A DNA stretch of 64,000 bases from Bacillus sp. FSL H8-0547. Lineage in GTDB: Bacteria > Bacillota > Bacilli > Bacillales > Bacillaceae. Below, piece by piece: positions 1-11,400 of the stretch (the stretch's first letter is position 1; every line of letters begins with the position of its first letter). The translations under genes were made by a program, and so were the position numbers. The stretch is taken from positions 3,472,001 through 3,536,000 of the forward strand of contig JBBODD010000001.1 in NCBI GenBank assembly GCA_038002745.1, written 5' to 3'. Below the pieces are notes generated by a model. That model was not told the DNA's origin. It did not search any database and was given only the letters and a program-made list of their open reading frames with translations.

Positions 1-734
1 ACAAAACGCTGAAGGATGCCACGAATGAATCGATCCGCTACTGGGTGCAGCATTGCGAAGACCATTTTTATATGATCGGATCCGTTGTCGGTCCACACCC
101 GTACCCGCAAATGGTCAGAGAGTTTCAGAGAGTTATAGGAGACGAGGCAAAAGAGCAGCTTCAAAGCAGGCTGAATACTCTTCCGGACAAAGTTGTGGCA
201 TGTGTCGGAGGGGGAAGCAATGCGATTGGCATGTTCGCTGCCTTTATTGATGAAGAAGTTGACCTTGTAGGTGTAGAGGCTGCAGGTAAAGGAACTGATA
301 CTGACCTTCACGCAGCAACGATTGCTAAAGGAACGAAGGGTGTCATCCACGGCTCTCTGACGTATCTGCTTCAGGATGAACACGGCCAGATTACGGAGCC
401 GTATTCCATTTCGGCCGGGCTTGACTATCCGGGAATCGGTCCTGAGCATGCCCATCTTTCGTTAACAGGCCGTGTTTCCTATGAAAGTGTAACAGACGAT
501 GAAGCAATGTCAGCATTAACGTTCCTTGCGCAGGAGGAGGGAATTCTTCCTGCCATCGAAACAGCCCATGCGCTGGCAAAGGCGTTTGACCTTGCAAAGC
601 AGATGAAACGGGATGAAACACTGATGATTTGTTTATCCGGACGCGGCGATAAGGACGTCCACACATTAATGGATTCTTTTGAAGGGGGCGGCAAGCATGA
701 AGACACACCTGCAGAACCTGCTTTCACAAAATAA
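1..734 (+). CDS. trpB: Tryptophan synthase beta subunit (3' part)
   Basis: The reading frame is already open at the left edge (first full codon at position 3), so about 243 C-terminal codons are present. TrpB condenses indole with L-serine on PLP to make tryptophan, in an alpha2-beta2 complex with TrpA. Visible family marks are [10 protein letters not shown], the PLP phosphate-binding loop GGGSNAIG, and the C-terminal LSGRGDKD segment. The 3' end overlaps trpA by 38 bases, a typical coupling in trp operons. The 5' part and the operon control region lie outside the window. Confidence 0.97.
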   Translation, partial: KTLKDATNESIRYWVQHCEDHFYMIGSVVGPHPYPQMVREFQRVIGDEAKEQLQSRLNTLPDKVVACVGGGSNAIGMFAAFIDEEVDLVGVEAAGKGTDTDLHAATIAKGTKGVIHGSLTYLLQDEHGQITEPYSISAGLDYPGIGPEHAHLSLTGRVSYESVTDDEAMSALTFLAQEEGILPAIETAHALAKAFDLAKQMKRDETLMICLSGRGDKDVHTLMDSFEGGGKHEDTPAEPAFTK

Positions 735-1518
735 GAAGCTTTTCGTTCCGTTCATTACAGCGGGAGATCCAAACGGTGAGGCGACCATCGGACTTGCACT
801 TGCCCTGCAGAAAGCCGGCGCCTCGGCTATTGAGCTTGGCATTCCCTATTCAGATCCGCTTGCAGACGGACCTGTTATTCAGCGGGCATCTCAAAGAGCT
901 CTCGCAGAAGGAATGAATATTGTAAAAGCAATGGAACTCGTTCCGGTGATGAGAGAAAATGGTCTGACTATTCCAATCATTCTTTTTACGTATTATAATC
1001 CTGTGTTACAATTAGGAAAAGAATCCTTTTTTGCTTTAGCGGAGAAAAATACAATCGACGGACTGCTGATTCCGGACCTTCCTTTTGAAGAAAGCGGAGA
1101 TTTGAGGGAATCATGCAGACAGCATGGGGTGACGTTCATTTCCATGGTGGCCCCGACTTCAAGCGGCCGGCTGAAAAAAATCGTCTCAAGTGCGGAAGGC
1201 TTCCTGTACTGCGTATCATCGCTCGGTGTAACGGGCTCGCGCAAAACCTTCGACAAGCGCATCTTTGATTTCCTTGAAGAAGTAAAACAGGAGGCGGATG
1301 TCCCTGTCCTAGTCGGCTTTGGCGTTTCCACGAGGCAGCATGTGGAAGAACTGACCAAAACGTGCGACGGAGTCGTTGTAGGCAGCGCCCTGATCGAAGA
1401 AGTGGAACGATTATCGCAAAAGCTCAAAGACCCGGATGCGCGGATTGCTGCTTTTGAAGAGTTTCAGAAGAAAGCCGCTTCCTTTGTATTGCCCGCTGAA
1501 GTTGAAATCGGATCATAG
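697..1518 (+). CDS. trpA: Tryptophan synthase alpha subunit
   Basis: 273-aa TIM-barrel enzyme that cleaves indole-3-glycerol phosphate to indole, which is channelled to TrpB. The catalytic acids are visible in [16 protein letters not shown], and the phosphate-binding segment in VGFGVST. A TTG 18 bases upstream would extend the frame, but the ATG at 697 has a Shine-Dalgarno run (GAAGGGGG, about 681-688) at good spacing. It overlaps the end of trpB and is followed about 50 bases later by hisC. Confidence 0.97.
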   Translation: MKTHLQNLLSQNKKLFVPFITAGDPNGEATIGLALALQKAGASAIELGIPYSDPLADGPVIQRASQRALAEGMNIVKAMELVPVMRENGLTIPIILFTYYNPVLQLGKESFFALAEKNTIDGLLIPDLPFEESGDLRESCRQHGVTFISMVAPTSSGRLKKIVSSAEGFLYCVSSLGVTGSRKTFDKRIFDFLEEVKQEADVPVLVGFGVSTRQHVEELTKTCDGVVVGSALIEEVERLSQKLKDPDARIAAFEEFQKKAASFVLPAEVEIGS

Positions 1519-1569
1519 AGCAGTATGCGAAGGCTTCCTTCGCGTTCAAAACAGAAGAGGTGTCTACTT

Positions 1570-2652
1570 ATGCAAATTAAAGATCAGCTTACAAATCTAA
1601 AACCCTACCAGCCGGGCAAGCCTATTGAAGAAGTGAAGAGAGAATACAATCTGACTCATATCGTCAAGCTTGCTTCTAATGAAAATCCATACGGCAGCTC
1701 CGAAGCTGCCAAGGCAGCCATCCAGAATGAACTGAATCAGCTTGCCATCTATCCGGATGGCTACAGCGCCATGCTGCGCGAAAAGCTTGCTTCATTCCTG
1801 AACGTCAGCGAGTCTGAGCTGATTTTCGGAAATGGTTCAGATGAAATCGTTCAGATCATTTGCCGTGCGTTCTTGAAGCCGGGGACAAATACCGTTATGG
1901 CTACGCCAACTTTTCCCCAGTACCGTCATAATGCGGTGATTGAAGGAGCAGAGATCAGAGAAATTCCACTTGTGGACGGATACCATGATCTTGATGCGAT
2001 GCTTGCGGCGATCGACCCGGAAACAAAGGTTGTCTGGCTGTGCTCGCCGAATAATCCGACGGGAACTTACATCAATGAACCGTCTCTTTCGGCTTTTCTT
2101 GAAAAAGTGCCGCAGCACGTGCTTGTCATTCTTGATGAAGCCTACTATGAATATGTGACAGCGGAGGATTTTCCGGAAACACTTCCGCTCATTAGAGAAT
2201 TCAAAAATGTCATGATTCTCCGCACGTTTTCAAAAGCGTACGGACTTGCCGCCCTCCGCGTCGGGTATGGTGCAGCCAATCGTGAGCTGATTAAAAGCAT
2301 TGAGCCTGCAAGAGAGCCGTTCAATACAAACCGCCTCGGACAGGCAGCCGCTCTTCATGCTTTGGATGACCAGGAATTTATTCTTCAGTGCAGAGAAAAG
2401 AATAAACAGGGACTAGAGCAATTCTATCAGTTCAGCGAAGAGCATGGGCTCAGCTACTATCCTTCAGAGGGCAATTTCATTCTGATCGATTTTAACAGAG
2501 ACTCTGACGAAGTGTTTCAGGCTCTTCTTGAAAAAGGATACATTGTCCGTTCCGGCAAAGCGCTCGGATTTCCGACTTCTATCCGCATTACTGTCGGCAC
2601 AAAAGAACAAAACGCGGAAATCATCAGCATCCTTGCCGAATTGATTTCTTAA
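1570..2652 (+). CDS. hisC: Histidinol-phosphate / aromatic aminotransferase
   Basis: 360-aa class I/II PLP aminotransferase, the same length as B. subtilis HisC. It transaminates imidazole-acetol phosphate in histidine synthesis and in bacilli also serves phenylalanine and tyrosine synthesis, which fits its position between trpA and tyrA. Visible marks are [19 protein letters not shown], the DEAYYEY segment, the PLP lysine in [17 protein letters not shown], and [10 protein letters not shown]. The frame stays open upstream to 1525, but the ATG at 1570 follows a GAGGTG Shine-Dalgarno at 1556-1561. Confidence 0.97.
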   Translation: MQIKDQLTNLKPYQPGKPIEEVKREYNLTHIVKLASNENPYGSSEAAKAAIQNELNQLAIYPDGYSAMLREKLASFLNVSESELIFGNGSDEIVQIICRAFLKPGTNTVMATPTFPQYRHNAVIEGAEIREIPLVDGYHDLDAMLAAIDPETKVVWLCSPNNPTGTYINEPSLSAFLEKVPQHVLVILDEAYYEYVTAEDFPETLPLIREFKNVMILRTFSKAYGLAALRVGYGAANRELIKSIEPAREPFNTNRLGQAAALHALDDQEFILQCREKNKQGLEQFYQFSEEHGLSYYPSEGNFILIDFNRDSDEVFQALLEKGYIVRSGKALGFPTSIRITVGTKEQNAEIISILAELIS

Positions 2653-2655
2653 CCT

Positions 2656-2685
2656 AAAGAGGTGATGCTGTCACCTCTTTCTTCA
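2656..2685 (+). terminator. Mid-operon hairpin between hisC and tyrA
   Basis: A perfect 10-bp stem (AAAGAGGTGA, 2656-2665; TCACCTCTTT, 2671-2680) with a 5-base loop, followed by a short broken T run. It fills most of the 58-base hisC-tyrA gap. It could be a leaky terminator or a processing/stability hairpin that lowers tyrA-aroA expression relative to hisC. Confidence 0.5.
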
Positions 2686-2710
2686 TACATAAAATCCGTA
2701 GGTGATAACA

Positions 2711-3823
2711 ATGGATCAGCCAATAAAAAGAATACATCTGATCGGACTCGGTTTAATTGGAGGATCGATTGCGCTATCAGTAAAAAAGGAATTTCCTGAT
2801 GCCTGGATTACCGGGTATGATATTAATCAAAGCCAGCTTGAGATTGCCAAAACACTTACCGTAATAGACGAGGCAGCCCGCAGCCAGTTTGAAGACATTG
2901 AAACAGCGGATTTAATCATTCTTGCGGCACCGGTGGAACAAACTCTTTCAATGATAGATACGTTAAGCGGCATGGAGCTGAAGAAGGACGTCATCATCAC
3001 GGATGTGGGAAGCACCAAGCAGAAGATCACGGCCTGTGCAGCAGCAGCCTTTAAAGGCGATGTCCATTTTATCGGCGGACATCCGATGGCAGGCTCTCAT
3101 AAATCAGGTGTCACTGCCGCACGAGCGCATCTTTTTGAGAATGCGTTTTATATTCTGACTCCCGCCAAAACAACGAGTGAGGACTCCATAAATAAACTGA
3201 AGAACATTCTAAAAGGAACAAATGCGCATTTTATTGAAATGACACCGGAAGTCCATGATGAAGTAACAGGAGTGATCAGCCACTTTCCTCATATCGTCGC
3301 AGCAAGCCTCGTTCATCAGGCTGGACGGTTTGAAGACACTCATCCTGTCATTAAAAGACTTGCAGCAGGAGGCTTCAGGGACATTACGAGAATCGCTTCA
3401 AGCAGCCCCGCTATGTGGAGGGACATTCTCCTGCATAATAAGGAGAAGCTCCTCACTCTGTTTGAAGACTGGGAACGGGAAATGAGCCGTGTGAAGCATA
3501 TGGTGGAAGACCTGGACAGTTTCGCTCTCTTCTCTTATTTTAAAGATGCAAAGGACTACAGAGACGGACTTCCCGAAAGAGAAAAAGGCGCAATTCCTTC
3601 TTTTTATGATTTATATGTCGATGTTCCTGATTATCCAGGGGTTATCTCTGAGATTACCGGGTACCTTGCAATGGAGGAAATCAGCATTACGAATATCCGG
3701 ATCATCGAAACACGCGAAGAAATTTACGGTGTCCTGAGACTGAGTTTTCAAACGGACATCGACCGTGAGCGAGCACAGAAGTGCATAGAAAAATATACAG
3801 ATTACAAAACTTTTTTCAGTTAA
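2711..3823 (+). CDS. tyrA: Prephenate dehydrogenase with ACT domain
   Basis: 370 aa, matching the Bacillus family length. It oxidises and decarboxylates prephenate to 4-hydroxyphenylpyruvate for tyrosine. The N-terminal Rossmann fold shows [18 protein letters not shown] and [12 protein letters not shown] are typical of the catalytic part. Residues from about 295 form an ACT domain ([20 protein letters not shown]), which in this family allows amino-acid feedback control. ATG 2711 is preferred over an upstream GTG at 2702 because AGGTGA at 2700-2705 spaces correctly to it. Confidence 0.96.
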   Translation: MDQPIKRIHLIGLGLIGGSIALSVKKEFPDAWITGYDINQSQLEIAKTLTVIDEAARSQFEDIETADLIILAAPVEQTLSMIDTLSGMELKKDVIITDVGSTKQKITACAAAAFKGDVHFIGGHPMAGSHKSGVTAARAHLFENAFYILTPAKTTSEDSINKLKNILKGTNAHFIEMTPEVHDEVTGVISHFPHIVAASLVHQAGRFEDTHPVIKRLAAGGFRDITRIASSSPAMWRDILLHNKEKLLTLFEDWEREMSRVKHMVEDLDSFALFSYFKDAKDYRDGLPEREKGAIPSFYDLYVDVPDYPGVISEITGYLAMEEISITNIRIIETREEIYGVLRLSFQTDIDRERAQKCIEKYTDYKTFFS

Positions 3824-3834
3824 GAGGTGCTGGT

Positions 3835-5145
3835 ATGAAAAGCGAGAGAAAACTGCAGAAAGCAGAAGGCCTCAAGGGCTCGATAGCTATTCCCGGAGAT
3901 AAATCCATTTCACACAGAGCGGTGATGTTCGGCGCGCTGGCAGAAGGGGAAACGGTGATCGACAACTTCCTGGCGGGGGCGGACTGTCTGTCTACAATCG
4001 CCTGCTTCAGGCAAATGGGCGTTGAAATTCAGCAAAATGGAACTCATGTCAGGGTAAACGGCAAGGGAATGGATGCTCTTAAGGAGCCTTCAGGCATTCT
4101 GGATGTGGGCAATTCCGGAACAACTACCCGGTTAATGCTTGGCATTCTTGCAGGACGGCCTTTCCATTCCTGCATCATTGGAGATGAATCTATTGCAAAA
4201 CGGCCCATGACACGGGTGACGAATCCGCTCAGAGAAATGGGCGCTTCCATTGACGGCAGGGAGGAAGGCAATTATACGCCGATTTCCATCCGCGGAGGCA
4301 AACTGAAGGGGCTGAAGTATACGTCTCCTGTAGCAAGCGCACAGGTGAAATCAGCTATCCTGCTTGCAGGGCTTCAGGCGGATCAGGAAGTGACAAGCGT
4401 AACAGAGCCGCATAAATCACGTGACCACACAGAACGGATGCTTCGTGCGTTCGGTGCAGAGGTGCGGGAAGATGGACTGACTGCTGAGATTGTAGGCGGC
4501 CAGACATTAAAAGCTGCAAAAGTGGACGTGCCGGGAGATATTTCATCCGCAGCGTTTTTCCTGGCGGCGGGGGCAATTGTTCCAAACAGCAGGATTACTC
4601 TTGAAAATGTAGGAATTAATCCAACGAGAACAGGTATAATCGATGTTTTAAATAAAATGGGTGCAGATCTGACAATTGAAGAAAAAGGTTCAAGCACCCA
4701 TGAGCCTGTCGCGGATTTAACTATCTCAACTTCCTCATTAAAAGGAACGGTGATTTCAGGGGACCTGATCCCGCGTCTGATTGATGAAATCCCGATCATT
4801 GCCCTGCTTGCCACACAGGCAGAAGGCGAAACCATTATTAAAGATGCCAGTGAGCTGAAAGTGAAAGAAACGAACCGGATTGATACAGTCGTTCAGGAGC
4901 TTGGCAGGCTTGGAGCTGAAGTGATCCCGACAGATGACGGAATGATTATCCGCGGCAAACAAAAGCTGTCAGCTGAGAAAGCATCCGTTTCAAGCCATGG
5001 TGATCACAGAATCGGCATGATGCTTGCTGTTGCAGCCATGATAACAGAGGGTGAAGTCAGCCTTTCCGGACATGAAGCGATTGATGTTTCGTATCCTTCA
5101 TTTTTTGAGCATGTGAATGAACTCTCAGGAAACTCTGCGGTTTAA
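3835..5145 (+). CDS. aroA: 5-enolpyruvylshikimate-3-phosphate synthase
   Basis: 436-aa EPSP synthase (named aroE in B. subtilis), the sixth shikimate-pathway step, joining shikimate-3-phosphate and PEP. Substrate-binding motifs are clear: [10 protein letters not shown] near the N-terminus, [23 protein letters not shown], and DHRIGMMLA near the C-terminus. The frame is open further upstream to 3781 inside tyrA; ATG 3835 has AAGAGGTG just ahead. It is the last gene of the trp-his-tyr-aro run and is followed by a strong terminator. Confidence 0.97.
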   Translation: MKSERKLQKAEGLKGSIAIPGDKSISHRAVMFGALAEGETVIDNFLAGADCLSTIACFRQMGVEIQQNGTHVRVNGKGMDALKEPSGILDVGNSGTTTRLMLGILAGRPFHSCIIGDESIAKRPMTRVTNPLREMGASIDGREEGNYTPISIRGGKLKGLKYTSPVASAQVKSAILLAGLQADQEVTSVTEPHKSRDHTERMLRAFGAEVREDGLTAEIVGGQTLKAAKVDVPGDISSAAFFLAAGAIVPNSRITLENVGINPTRTGIIDVLNKMGADLTIEEKGSSTHEPVADLTISTSSLKGTVISGDLIPRLIDEIPIIALLATQAEGETIIKDASELKVKETNRIDTVVQELGRLGAEVIPTDDGMIIRGKQKLSAEKASVSSHGDHRIGMMLAVAAMITEGEVSLSGHEAIDVSYPSFFEHVNELSGNSAV

Positions 5146-5155
5146 TCCACATACA

Positions 5156-5185
5156 GCCTGCGGAGAATCTCCGCAGGCATTTTTC
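5156..5185 (+). terminator. Rho-independent terminator after aroA
   Basis: A perfect 10-bp GC-rich stem (GCCTGCGGAG, 5156-5165, with CTCCGCAGGC, 5169-5178) with a 3-base loop, followed by ATTTTTC, eleven bases after the aroA stop. Confidence 0.9.
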
Positions 5186-5225
5186 ATCGCTAAGGAAAGA
5201 CTATTGATATCATGACAAAGTTATC

Positions 5226-5347
5226 CACGGCTAGCGTAAGCGCCTAGATCCTCTGTCAGAACAAATCCGACAAAAAAGTCGGGACCCGGACTTTTCCGTC
5301 GGATTCTTATCTGCCTATCGGATCTGATCAAAGCGCTTCCGCTTTTG
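5226..5347. repeat. Degenerate unit of the ~123-bp intergenic repeat family
   Basis: This segment shares CTCTGTCAGAAC, TTATCTGCC and a terminal GC(A)TTCCGCTTTT with the repeat units at 16.7, 38.9 and 49.4 kb. Its centre is an inverted repeat: AATCCGAC pairs with GTCGGATT, and an inner AAGTC/GACTT extends it. It lies in the 5186-5414 gap between aroA and the next gene, where no other gene is visible. Confidence 0.6.
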
Positions 5348-5414
5348 TTAGCATATTTCCCTCTATATCCTCATAGCTTGTCTTAAGAAGATGACAAGGG
5401 AGGGATAATCGGAA

Positions 5415-6311
5415 GTGGCCTATATAATTGAAGATGCAGTCATTATTAAGCATGCAGCAGCTGAAAAAACGTCCATTCTCGTACGGAACAACAAAATGGA
5501 TTATATCCATTCTTCAGTTAAAAATATGGCCTATATGAAAATGGACGCTTCTCCGTATGTGATGACACCCGGGCACGTTATGCTTGATTTCTCCATAAAC
5601 GGTCCTTATTCGGAAGCCAAACCCATTTTTAAGGACAAGCTCATAGCAGCCGGGTGTACAGCCGTCATAACGGTTGCCCGCGCCGAATATGAACGTGAAT
5701 TATCAGATGCAGTCAGGAAAAAAAGACAAAGGATGATTAATTCCCCAATTGATTACTGCATCGGTGCAGCCATTCCGCTCAAAAGACTGACTCCATCCCT
5801 GCTGATTGCCTGCAAACGCCAGAAGATTCCTTTGCTTGTACTTGAGATTCAGCCCCAGGATGATCTTACAGGATTCCCGTGGGAGTGGATCCGCAGCAGC
5901 ATCTACCAATTCCCGATGACGTTTCTGCCAAAATGGCCAGAACGTGCCTTGCAGGACAAGCAGCAAAAAACGTTCGAAGCTCTGATGAAAAAACACCGCT
6001 TCTCAGCAAGTGTTGCCTGCCCGCCAGAGCATACCATTCTTGATAAAAACCTTCTGATGAAAATCGGCCTGTTTCCTGATAAAGGAGATATCCGCATCGG
6101 CGGCGAAGTTGACTATAACCTGTATGAGGGAAATGCATTCAATTCAGTTGAAGATTTGTCCTCAAGCGGGTATCATAGTCATATTCCTAAATTTACGGTT
6201 CATAAAGGACAGCTGCTGAAAGCCGGTGAAACGATTTTTATAAAGCCGGGGTTTGGAGAAGAGCGCACCGTTGCCATGTCCGGCAGGTTTGCTGCTCAGG
6301 CTGTTCCGTAA
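5415..6311 (+). CDS. Unrecognised 298-aa protein, possibly degenerate amidohydrolase-like
   Basis: I do not recognise the family. A GTG start at 5415 follows a strong GGGAGGGA Shine-Dalgarno at about 5397-5404. The N-terminus (IIEDAVIIKH...ILVRNNKMDYI...VMTPGHVMLDFS, residues 4-60) has the rhythm of the small beta-domain opening of amidohydrolases, whose usual motif is PG-x-ID-x-H-x-H. Here the metal-binding H-x-H is absent, so hydrolase activity is doubtful. A later stretch (PWEWIRSSIYQFPMTF, about 156-171) and the ending (KFTVHKGQLLKAGETIFIKPG) suggest a conserved fold. It ends five bases before the next frame and is probably co-transcribed with ypiA. Confidence 0.75.
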   Translation: MAYIIEDAVIIKHAAAEKTSILVRNNKMDYIHSSVKNMAYMKMDASPYVMTPGHVMLDFSINGPYSEAKPIFKDKLIAAGCTAVITVARAEYERELSDAVRKKRQRMINSPIDYCIGAAIPLKRLTPSLLIACKRQKIPLLVLEIQPQDDLTGFPWEWIRSSIYQFPMTFLPKWPERALQDKQQKTFEALMKKHRFSASVACPPEHTILDKNLLMKIGLFPDKGDIRIGGEVDYNLYEGNAFNSVEDLSSSGYHSHIPKFTVHKGQLLKAGETIFIKPGFGEERTVAMSGRFAAQAVP

Positions 6312-6334
6312 CTGGAATGGAAAGGGCGTTAAAG

Positions 6335-7600
6335 GTGAACAACACATTATCTGAAGCAATTGAACTGGTTGAATCGGGACAGGTTGAGGAAGGGCTTAAA
6401 AGGCTTTCCGGTCTCGAAAACAAACTGCACGATGAAGAAAAATTTCTGCTCGCAGAAAAATACTATCAGTGGGGGAATACAGATCAGGCACTCTCCATTA
6501 TGGAGGATATGCATCTTCTCTATCCTGAAGAGTCTGAAGTAACCGTATTTCTTGCAGAAATCTATATCGACATGGATCAGGAAGAAAAAGCAATCGACCT
6601 CCTGAATACCATTCCGGAGACAGATCCTGCTTATGTACAGGCATTGATTCTCTCAGCAGACCTTTACCAGATGCAGGGTCTGAACGAAGTAAGCGAACAA
6701 AAGCTTCAAGCAGCAAAAAAATTAGTGCCTGATGAGCCGATTATCGATTTTGCACTCGGAGAGCTTTATTTTCATCAGGGGCATTACCATAAAGCCATTC
6801 CTTTTTTCAAAGACGTGCTTAAGGAACACAGTACCGTCACAGGTGTAAACGTTTATCAGAGATTGGCAGAATCCATCAGCGCAAGCGGCGAATTTGAAGA
6901 GGCTCTGCCTTTTTACGAAAAAGCAGCAGTTGAGCAGGTTGATCTGCACACGCTGTTTGGCTACGGGTTTACGGCCCTGCAGGCAAATTATCCGAAGACA
7001 GCGATTGAGCAGTTTCTGAAGCTGAAAGAACTGGATCACGAATATACATCGCTCTATCTTTTCCTTGCAAAGGCTTATGAGGCTGAAGGAATGCTCGGGG
7101 AAAGCCTTGATGCTGTTAAAGATGGACTTAAAGTAGACGAATACAATAAAGAGCTGTATGTATACGGCGGAAAAACTGCACTTAAAAACAATCAGCCGGA
7201 TGAAGCTAAAGCATTGCTTCAGCAGGCGATTGCCATTGATCCGGGTCATGTGGAAGCGACCATCACCCTGACGAATATCTACATGCAGGAACAGCTTTAT
7301 GAAGAGGTCATCGACTGTCTGAAAGAAGTCATGAGGTACGGCGAAGAAGATCCTGAATATGACCGCAAGCTTGCACGCGCCTATCATGAAACAGAACAAT
7401 ATTCGGATGCATTAAACCATTACCAGCGAGCATATAATTTCTTCAAGGAAGAACCAGACTTTTTAATGGAGTACGGGTATTATCTGCTTGAGGACGGAAA
7501 CCGGACAGCTGCAAGGGAGATGTTCAGCAGGGCTTTAAAGCATGATCCTGCGAATGTCGAAATCGAAGAGATTTTGATGCAATTAGAAGATGATTTTTAA
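6335..7600 (+). CDS. ypiA: TPR-repeat protein YpiA
   Basis: About 421 aa made almost entirely of tetratricopeptide repeats (for example LAEIYIDMDQEEKAIDLL and LGELYFHQGHYHKAIPFF), a scaffold for protein-protein contacts in the cytoplasm. It matches YpiA by sequence type, length and position upstream of ypiB and qcrABC. Start choice: the ATG at 6317 lacks a Shine-Dalgarno, while the in-frame GTG at 6335 follows GGAAAGGG at good spacing and begins NNTLSEAIELVE, as expected. The six-residue extension cannot be excluded. Its partner is unknown. Confidence 0.88.
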   Translation: MNNTLSEAIELVESGQVEEGLKRLSGLENKLHDEEKFLLAEKYYQWGNTDQALSIMEDMHLLYPEESEVTVFLAEIYIDMDQEEKAIDLLNTIPETDPAYVQALILSADLYQMQGLNEVSEQKLQAAKKLVPDEPIIDFALGELYFHQGHYHKAIPFFKDVLKEHSTVTGVNVYQRLAESISASGEFEEALPFYEKAAVEQVDLHTLFGYGFTALQANYPKTAIEQFLKLKELDHEYTSLYLFLAKAYEAEGMLGESLDAVKDGLKVDEYNKELYVYGGKTALKNNQPDEAKALLQQAIAIDPGHVEATITLTNIYMQEQLYEEVIDCLKEVMRYGEEDPEYDRKLARAYHETEQYSDALNHYQRAYNFFKEEPDFLMEYGYYLLEDGNRTAAREMFSRALKHDPANVEIEEILMQLEDDF

Positions 7601-7681
7601 CACTCGGCCGGAAGGAATTCACCTGGGATCTGTTGAACTTTTAAAGTAAGAATCTACAGTTAGCAGAGGAGGGAAATGCAT

Positions 7682-8221
7682 ATGATGGCCCCTGTATCTG
7701 TCATTGAGAAGAAGGATTTTATCAGGTGGTTTTTAAATCATTATCAGCTGAAAAGACGAGAATGTGTATGGATTCTGAATTATTTGATGAGTCATGATAC
7801 TCTGATGGAAAAAGTTCATTTTGTCGAGCAGGCACAGTATTGTCCCCGCGGAATTATCATGTCAACCCACTGTGTAGAGGAAGTGCCGTTTCGTTTTTAC
7901 AAAGAAAATGTCATGACTACGGATGCCGAAAAATCGTTCCATGACATTCGGTTAAATAAAGACGAGGATCTGTATATCCAGCTCAATTTCCGCTCATCTT
8001 ATCAGTCTCCGAATTACGCAGCCGTGCTTGAGGCAAACCCGTTTATGCCGAAGCACCTCAATATTAATGAAAAAGACCGTGTAGTAGCTGAGAGAATTCT
8101 TGAAGAATCCATTCAGACGTTCCAAAAAGAAAAACTCCTTCAAATGATTGATGATGCGCTTGACCGACAGGATAAAGAAGCATTCAACCATTTGACAGAC
8201 AAATTGAAATGCCTCAGATAA
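7682..8221 (+). CDS. ypiB: UPF0302 / IDEAL-domain protein YpiB
   Basis: 179 aa, the same length as B. subtilis YpiB. The N-terminal two thirds is the UPF0302 domain ([20 protein letters not shown]). The C-terminus carries an IDEAL motif ([20 protein letters not shown]), also found in ComK and other Bacillus proteins. Function is unproven; the qcr neighbourhood hints at a link to respiration. GAGGAGGG at 7667-7674 spaces well to ATG 7682 and is too close to the ATG at 7676. Confidence 0.92.
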   Translation: MMAPVSVIEKKDFIRWFLNHYQLKRRECVWILNYLMSHDTLMEKVHFVEQAQYCPRGIIMSTHCVEEVPFRFYKENVMTTDAEKSFHDIRLNKDEDLYIQLNFRSSYQSPNYAAVLEANPFMPKHLNINEKDRVVAERILEESIQTFQKEKLLQMIDDALDRQDKEAFNHLTDKLKCLR

Positions 8222-8254
8222 GCTTGCCTGCTGCCGGAACTGCAGCTTTTGAGA

Positions 8255-8286
8255 AGAAACCTTCAGAAAAGGAGGTTTCTTTTTTT
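8255..8286 (+). terminator. Rho-independent terminator after ypiB
   Basis: AGAAACCT (8255-8262) pairs with AGGTTTCT (8273-8280), followed directly by six T residues. It separates ypiB from the amylase gene. Confidence 0.88.
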
Positions 8287-8321
8287 AGGCTTTTCAGCTT
8301 ATTTTTATTCAGAATTTTCAA

Positions 8322-8375
8322 TTGATTTTTCGGTCGAACCGTGACAAAATAAGGATGTTGATGAAATCGTTTACA
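8322..8375 (+). promoter_or_regulatory. Candidate amylase promoter with CcpA cre site
   Basis: A sigma-A-like promoter (TTGATT at 8322, 17-base spacer, CAAAAT at 8345) is followed by TGAAATCGTTTACA at 8362-8375. That differs from the common cre form TGAAARCGTTTWCA at one base. A cre just downstream of the start point would give carbon catabolite repression by roadblock, sensible for a starch-degrading enzyme. Confidence 0.6.
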
Positions 8376-8434
8376 TAGGCAGGCATTGGTCTCGAGTGCA
8401 TCCGATTTCTTTATATGCCAAAGGGGGAAATGGA

Positions 8435-11400
8435 ATGAGAAACAAATGGGGGAGATGGACAACGGCTATAGCCATACTGGTCCTTCTCGCGAGCAGTGTG
8501 CTTGGAACGTGGCAGGGATTTGCCGCTTCGGCACCGGATGCAATAAAGGTTGACGGAAGCGGAGAAGACTGGTCTGAAATGCAACCGCTTGCATCATCTG
8601 GAACACCGGGATACGAGGGGTTTCAGATTGGGGATGTGCATATAACGAACGACAGCCGGTACCTCTATTTTTGGACAGAAGCAAAGAATGTTCCAAATTG
8701 GGGAAGCGACGGAATGTTTTTAAACCTTGCACTGAATGTGAATGAAGAAGATTCAAAAATAGAAGGCAATCCATGGGGAGCTCCTTTTCACTTTGGAGGC
8801 ACAGAAGCCAAGCCGCAGTTTCATATTACTGTCAGAATAAAAAATGACAATGAACTTGCCGGAGCTGCTCTATACAGCTCGGAGGATCTGACGGCTCCAA
8901 AACTGTCAACCTGGGAAAACAGCAAAGGGGCACAATTTGCTGCTGATCGCACGAAAGGCTTTGAAGGGAAAATTCCGCTCAGTGAGCTTGGCCTGAAAAA
9001 TGATGACTCGATCAGGGCCATTGCCGTTTTAAGCGGAAACAATCCGGCGGAGCATGGTGCATTTGATGTAAGTCCCGAAGCTGATGGGAATGTTCTTGCC
9101 GGCAGCTGGAATGAAGCAGGAAATCCAAACAGCCAGGCAGTATACAGCAGCAGCTACACAATAGGTGGAGTGGAGGAAGCTTCTCAGCTGGAAGTTCTGT
9201 CTTCAACGCCTGCTGAAGGGGAAGCTGATTTTAAACCTGAAGCCCCGCTGATTGTTACGTTCAATGAAAATGTGGCTGCCCAAAAGCAGGATGCTATAAC
9301 ACTATCAGAAAAAGACGGCAGCAATGTACAAGCAGCCGTAAAAACAGAAGGAAATCAGCTCAGCATCACAGCAGAGCAGCTAAAAAAAGGACAGTCCTAC
9401 ACGCTGTCAGTAAAGAAAGATGCTGTAAAGGGACAGTCCACGAATACGTATCTTCAGGAGGATTTTGTTCTTTCTTTTACAACCTCAAACATGATTGAAC
9501 CTGCTAAAAGATCTATTCAATTTACCTATGTCAGGGAAGATGCAGACTACGCTGACTGGAACATCTGGACCTGGCAGACCGGACTGCAGGACGGTGAAAA
9601 GCTGTTTTCTGACATAACAGAACAAGGCGCCGTCTCGAAATTTGAGATCAGTTCAGATGCAACGGCTGTCGGTTTTGTCATCAGAAAAGGCCAGGACTGG
9701 GCTGTTAAAGATCCATTTGATGGGGACAGATACATCACTGCAGAAGCGGGACAAGCTCTCACAAAGGTAGTTGTTGAAAGCGGAAAAGGGGACTTTCATA
9801 CCGTTCCGGCCGTAAAAGGCCCTGTTCTGTCAGAAGGAAAAGCGACCTTCTTTTACAGAGATCCCGAGCTGTTTGCGGATAATGCAATGGATACGGTTGA
9901 AAAAGTGAGCCTTAAAGTTGCAGGGAAGCAATATGAGATGACCTATGACGAAAAAAATGAGTACTTTTCCCATACAGTAGCCCTCCCTGGGGAAGGTACC
10001 TATGACTACAGTTATTTGGTCACTGTCAATGGGACAGAAACAGAAGTAAGAGACCCGTATTTTGAAAAATCATCTGTAGACTACATTGTGCCGGATGTAT
10101 CCATGAATGTGTCTGTTTCGCCGAAGGCCGTAACCTCAAATCAAAATGCTGTGCTGAGCCTTGATGTTGAAACAGATCAGGAGGTCAAATTTACCGAGCT
10201 GACAGCTGACGTTTCCGCACTTGGCGGACCACAGGCGATGAAAATTGATCTGCAGCTGATGGAAGCAACACTCTCAGTTGCGGATACCGTGACGGCAGGT
10301 GAAAAACAAATTCCTGTGACTGCTGTTGACCAATACGGGAATAAACATACTAAGACTGCATCCATCACAGTTAAACCGCGTGTTTCTAAAGGAGAAGGGG
10401 ACTTTGACTGGGATGAAGCAAGAATCTATTTTATGCTGACAGACCGTTTTAATGACGGGGACAAAACAAACAACGATCCAAACGGGGAAGGCTATGACAC
10501 GAGCCATTTAGAAACGTATCATGGCGGTGATTTTAAAGGAATTACAAACAAACTAGATTACCTTGAAGACCTTGGCATCAACACGATCTGGATCACTCCT
10601 GTCGTTGACAACATTGACTGGGACCTGCGCCATGACAAGAACGGGCATCAGTATGGCTATCATGGGTACTGGGCAAAGGACTTTTCAAAGCTTGATGAAC
10701 ATCTGGGCTCAATGGATGACCTGAATGAATTGCTTGATAAAGCACATGAAAAAAACATCAAAATTATGGTGGATGTTGTTCTTAACCATACAGGTTACGG
10801 TTTAAAAGAGACGGATGCAGGAAATGCGGGAATTTCAAACTATCCGACAGATGAGGACAGAAGCCGTTTCAGCGGTATGATCCGCAGCGGGGGAACGGAC
10901 GTCATCAAAGGCGAGCTCGCCGGTTTGCCGGATCTGATGACAGAAGACCCTGCTGTCCGCAAACAAATAATAGACTGGCAGACGGCATGGGCTGCTCACC
11001 GGACTGAAAAGGGCAACGCCATTGACTACTTCCGTGTAGATACAGTCAAGCATGTCGAGGATACAACGTGGAAAATGTTTAAAAATGAACTGACGAAAAT
11101 AAATCCTGATTTTAAACTGATCGGTGAATATTACGGAGGCAGCATCGGCAACACCGGGGGCTACCTAAACAGCGGCCAGATGGACTCTCTGCTTGATTTT
11201 AACTTTAAGTACGATGCGAGAGACTTCATCAACGGTGATGTAGAAGCAGTAGAAGCAAGACTCGAAGAACGCAATGGAAACCTGACAAGCTCTGCCACAA
11301 TGGGACAATTTCTCAGCAGCCACGATGAGGATGGATTCCTTCTGACTCATGCAGGCGGTGACATCAGCAAGCAGAAAATTGCTGCAGCCCTTCAGATTAC

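Noticed and set aside
6722-7399. 225-aa open frame antisense to ypiA
   Set aside because: Lies wholly opposite the conserved TPR gene, with no start signals; Cys/Phe-rich content is typical of an antisense shadow.
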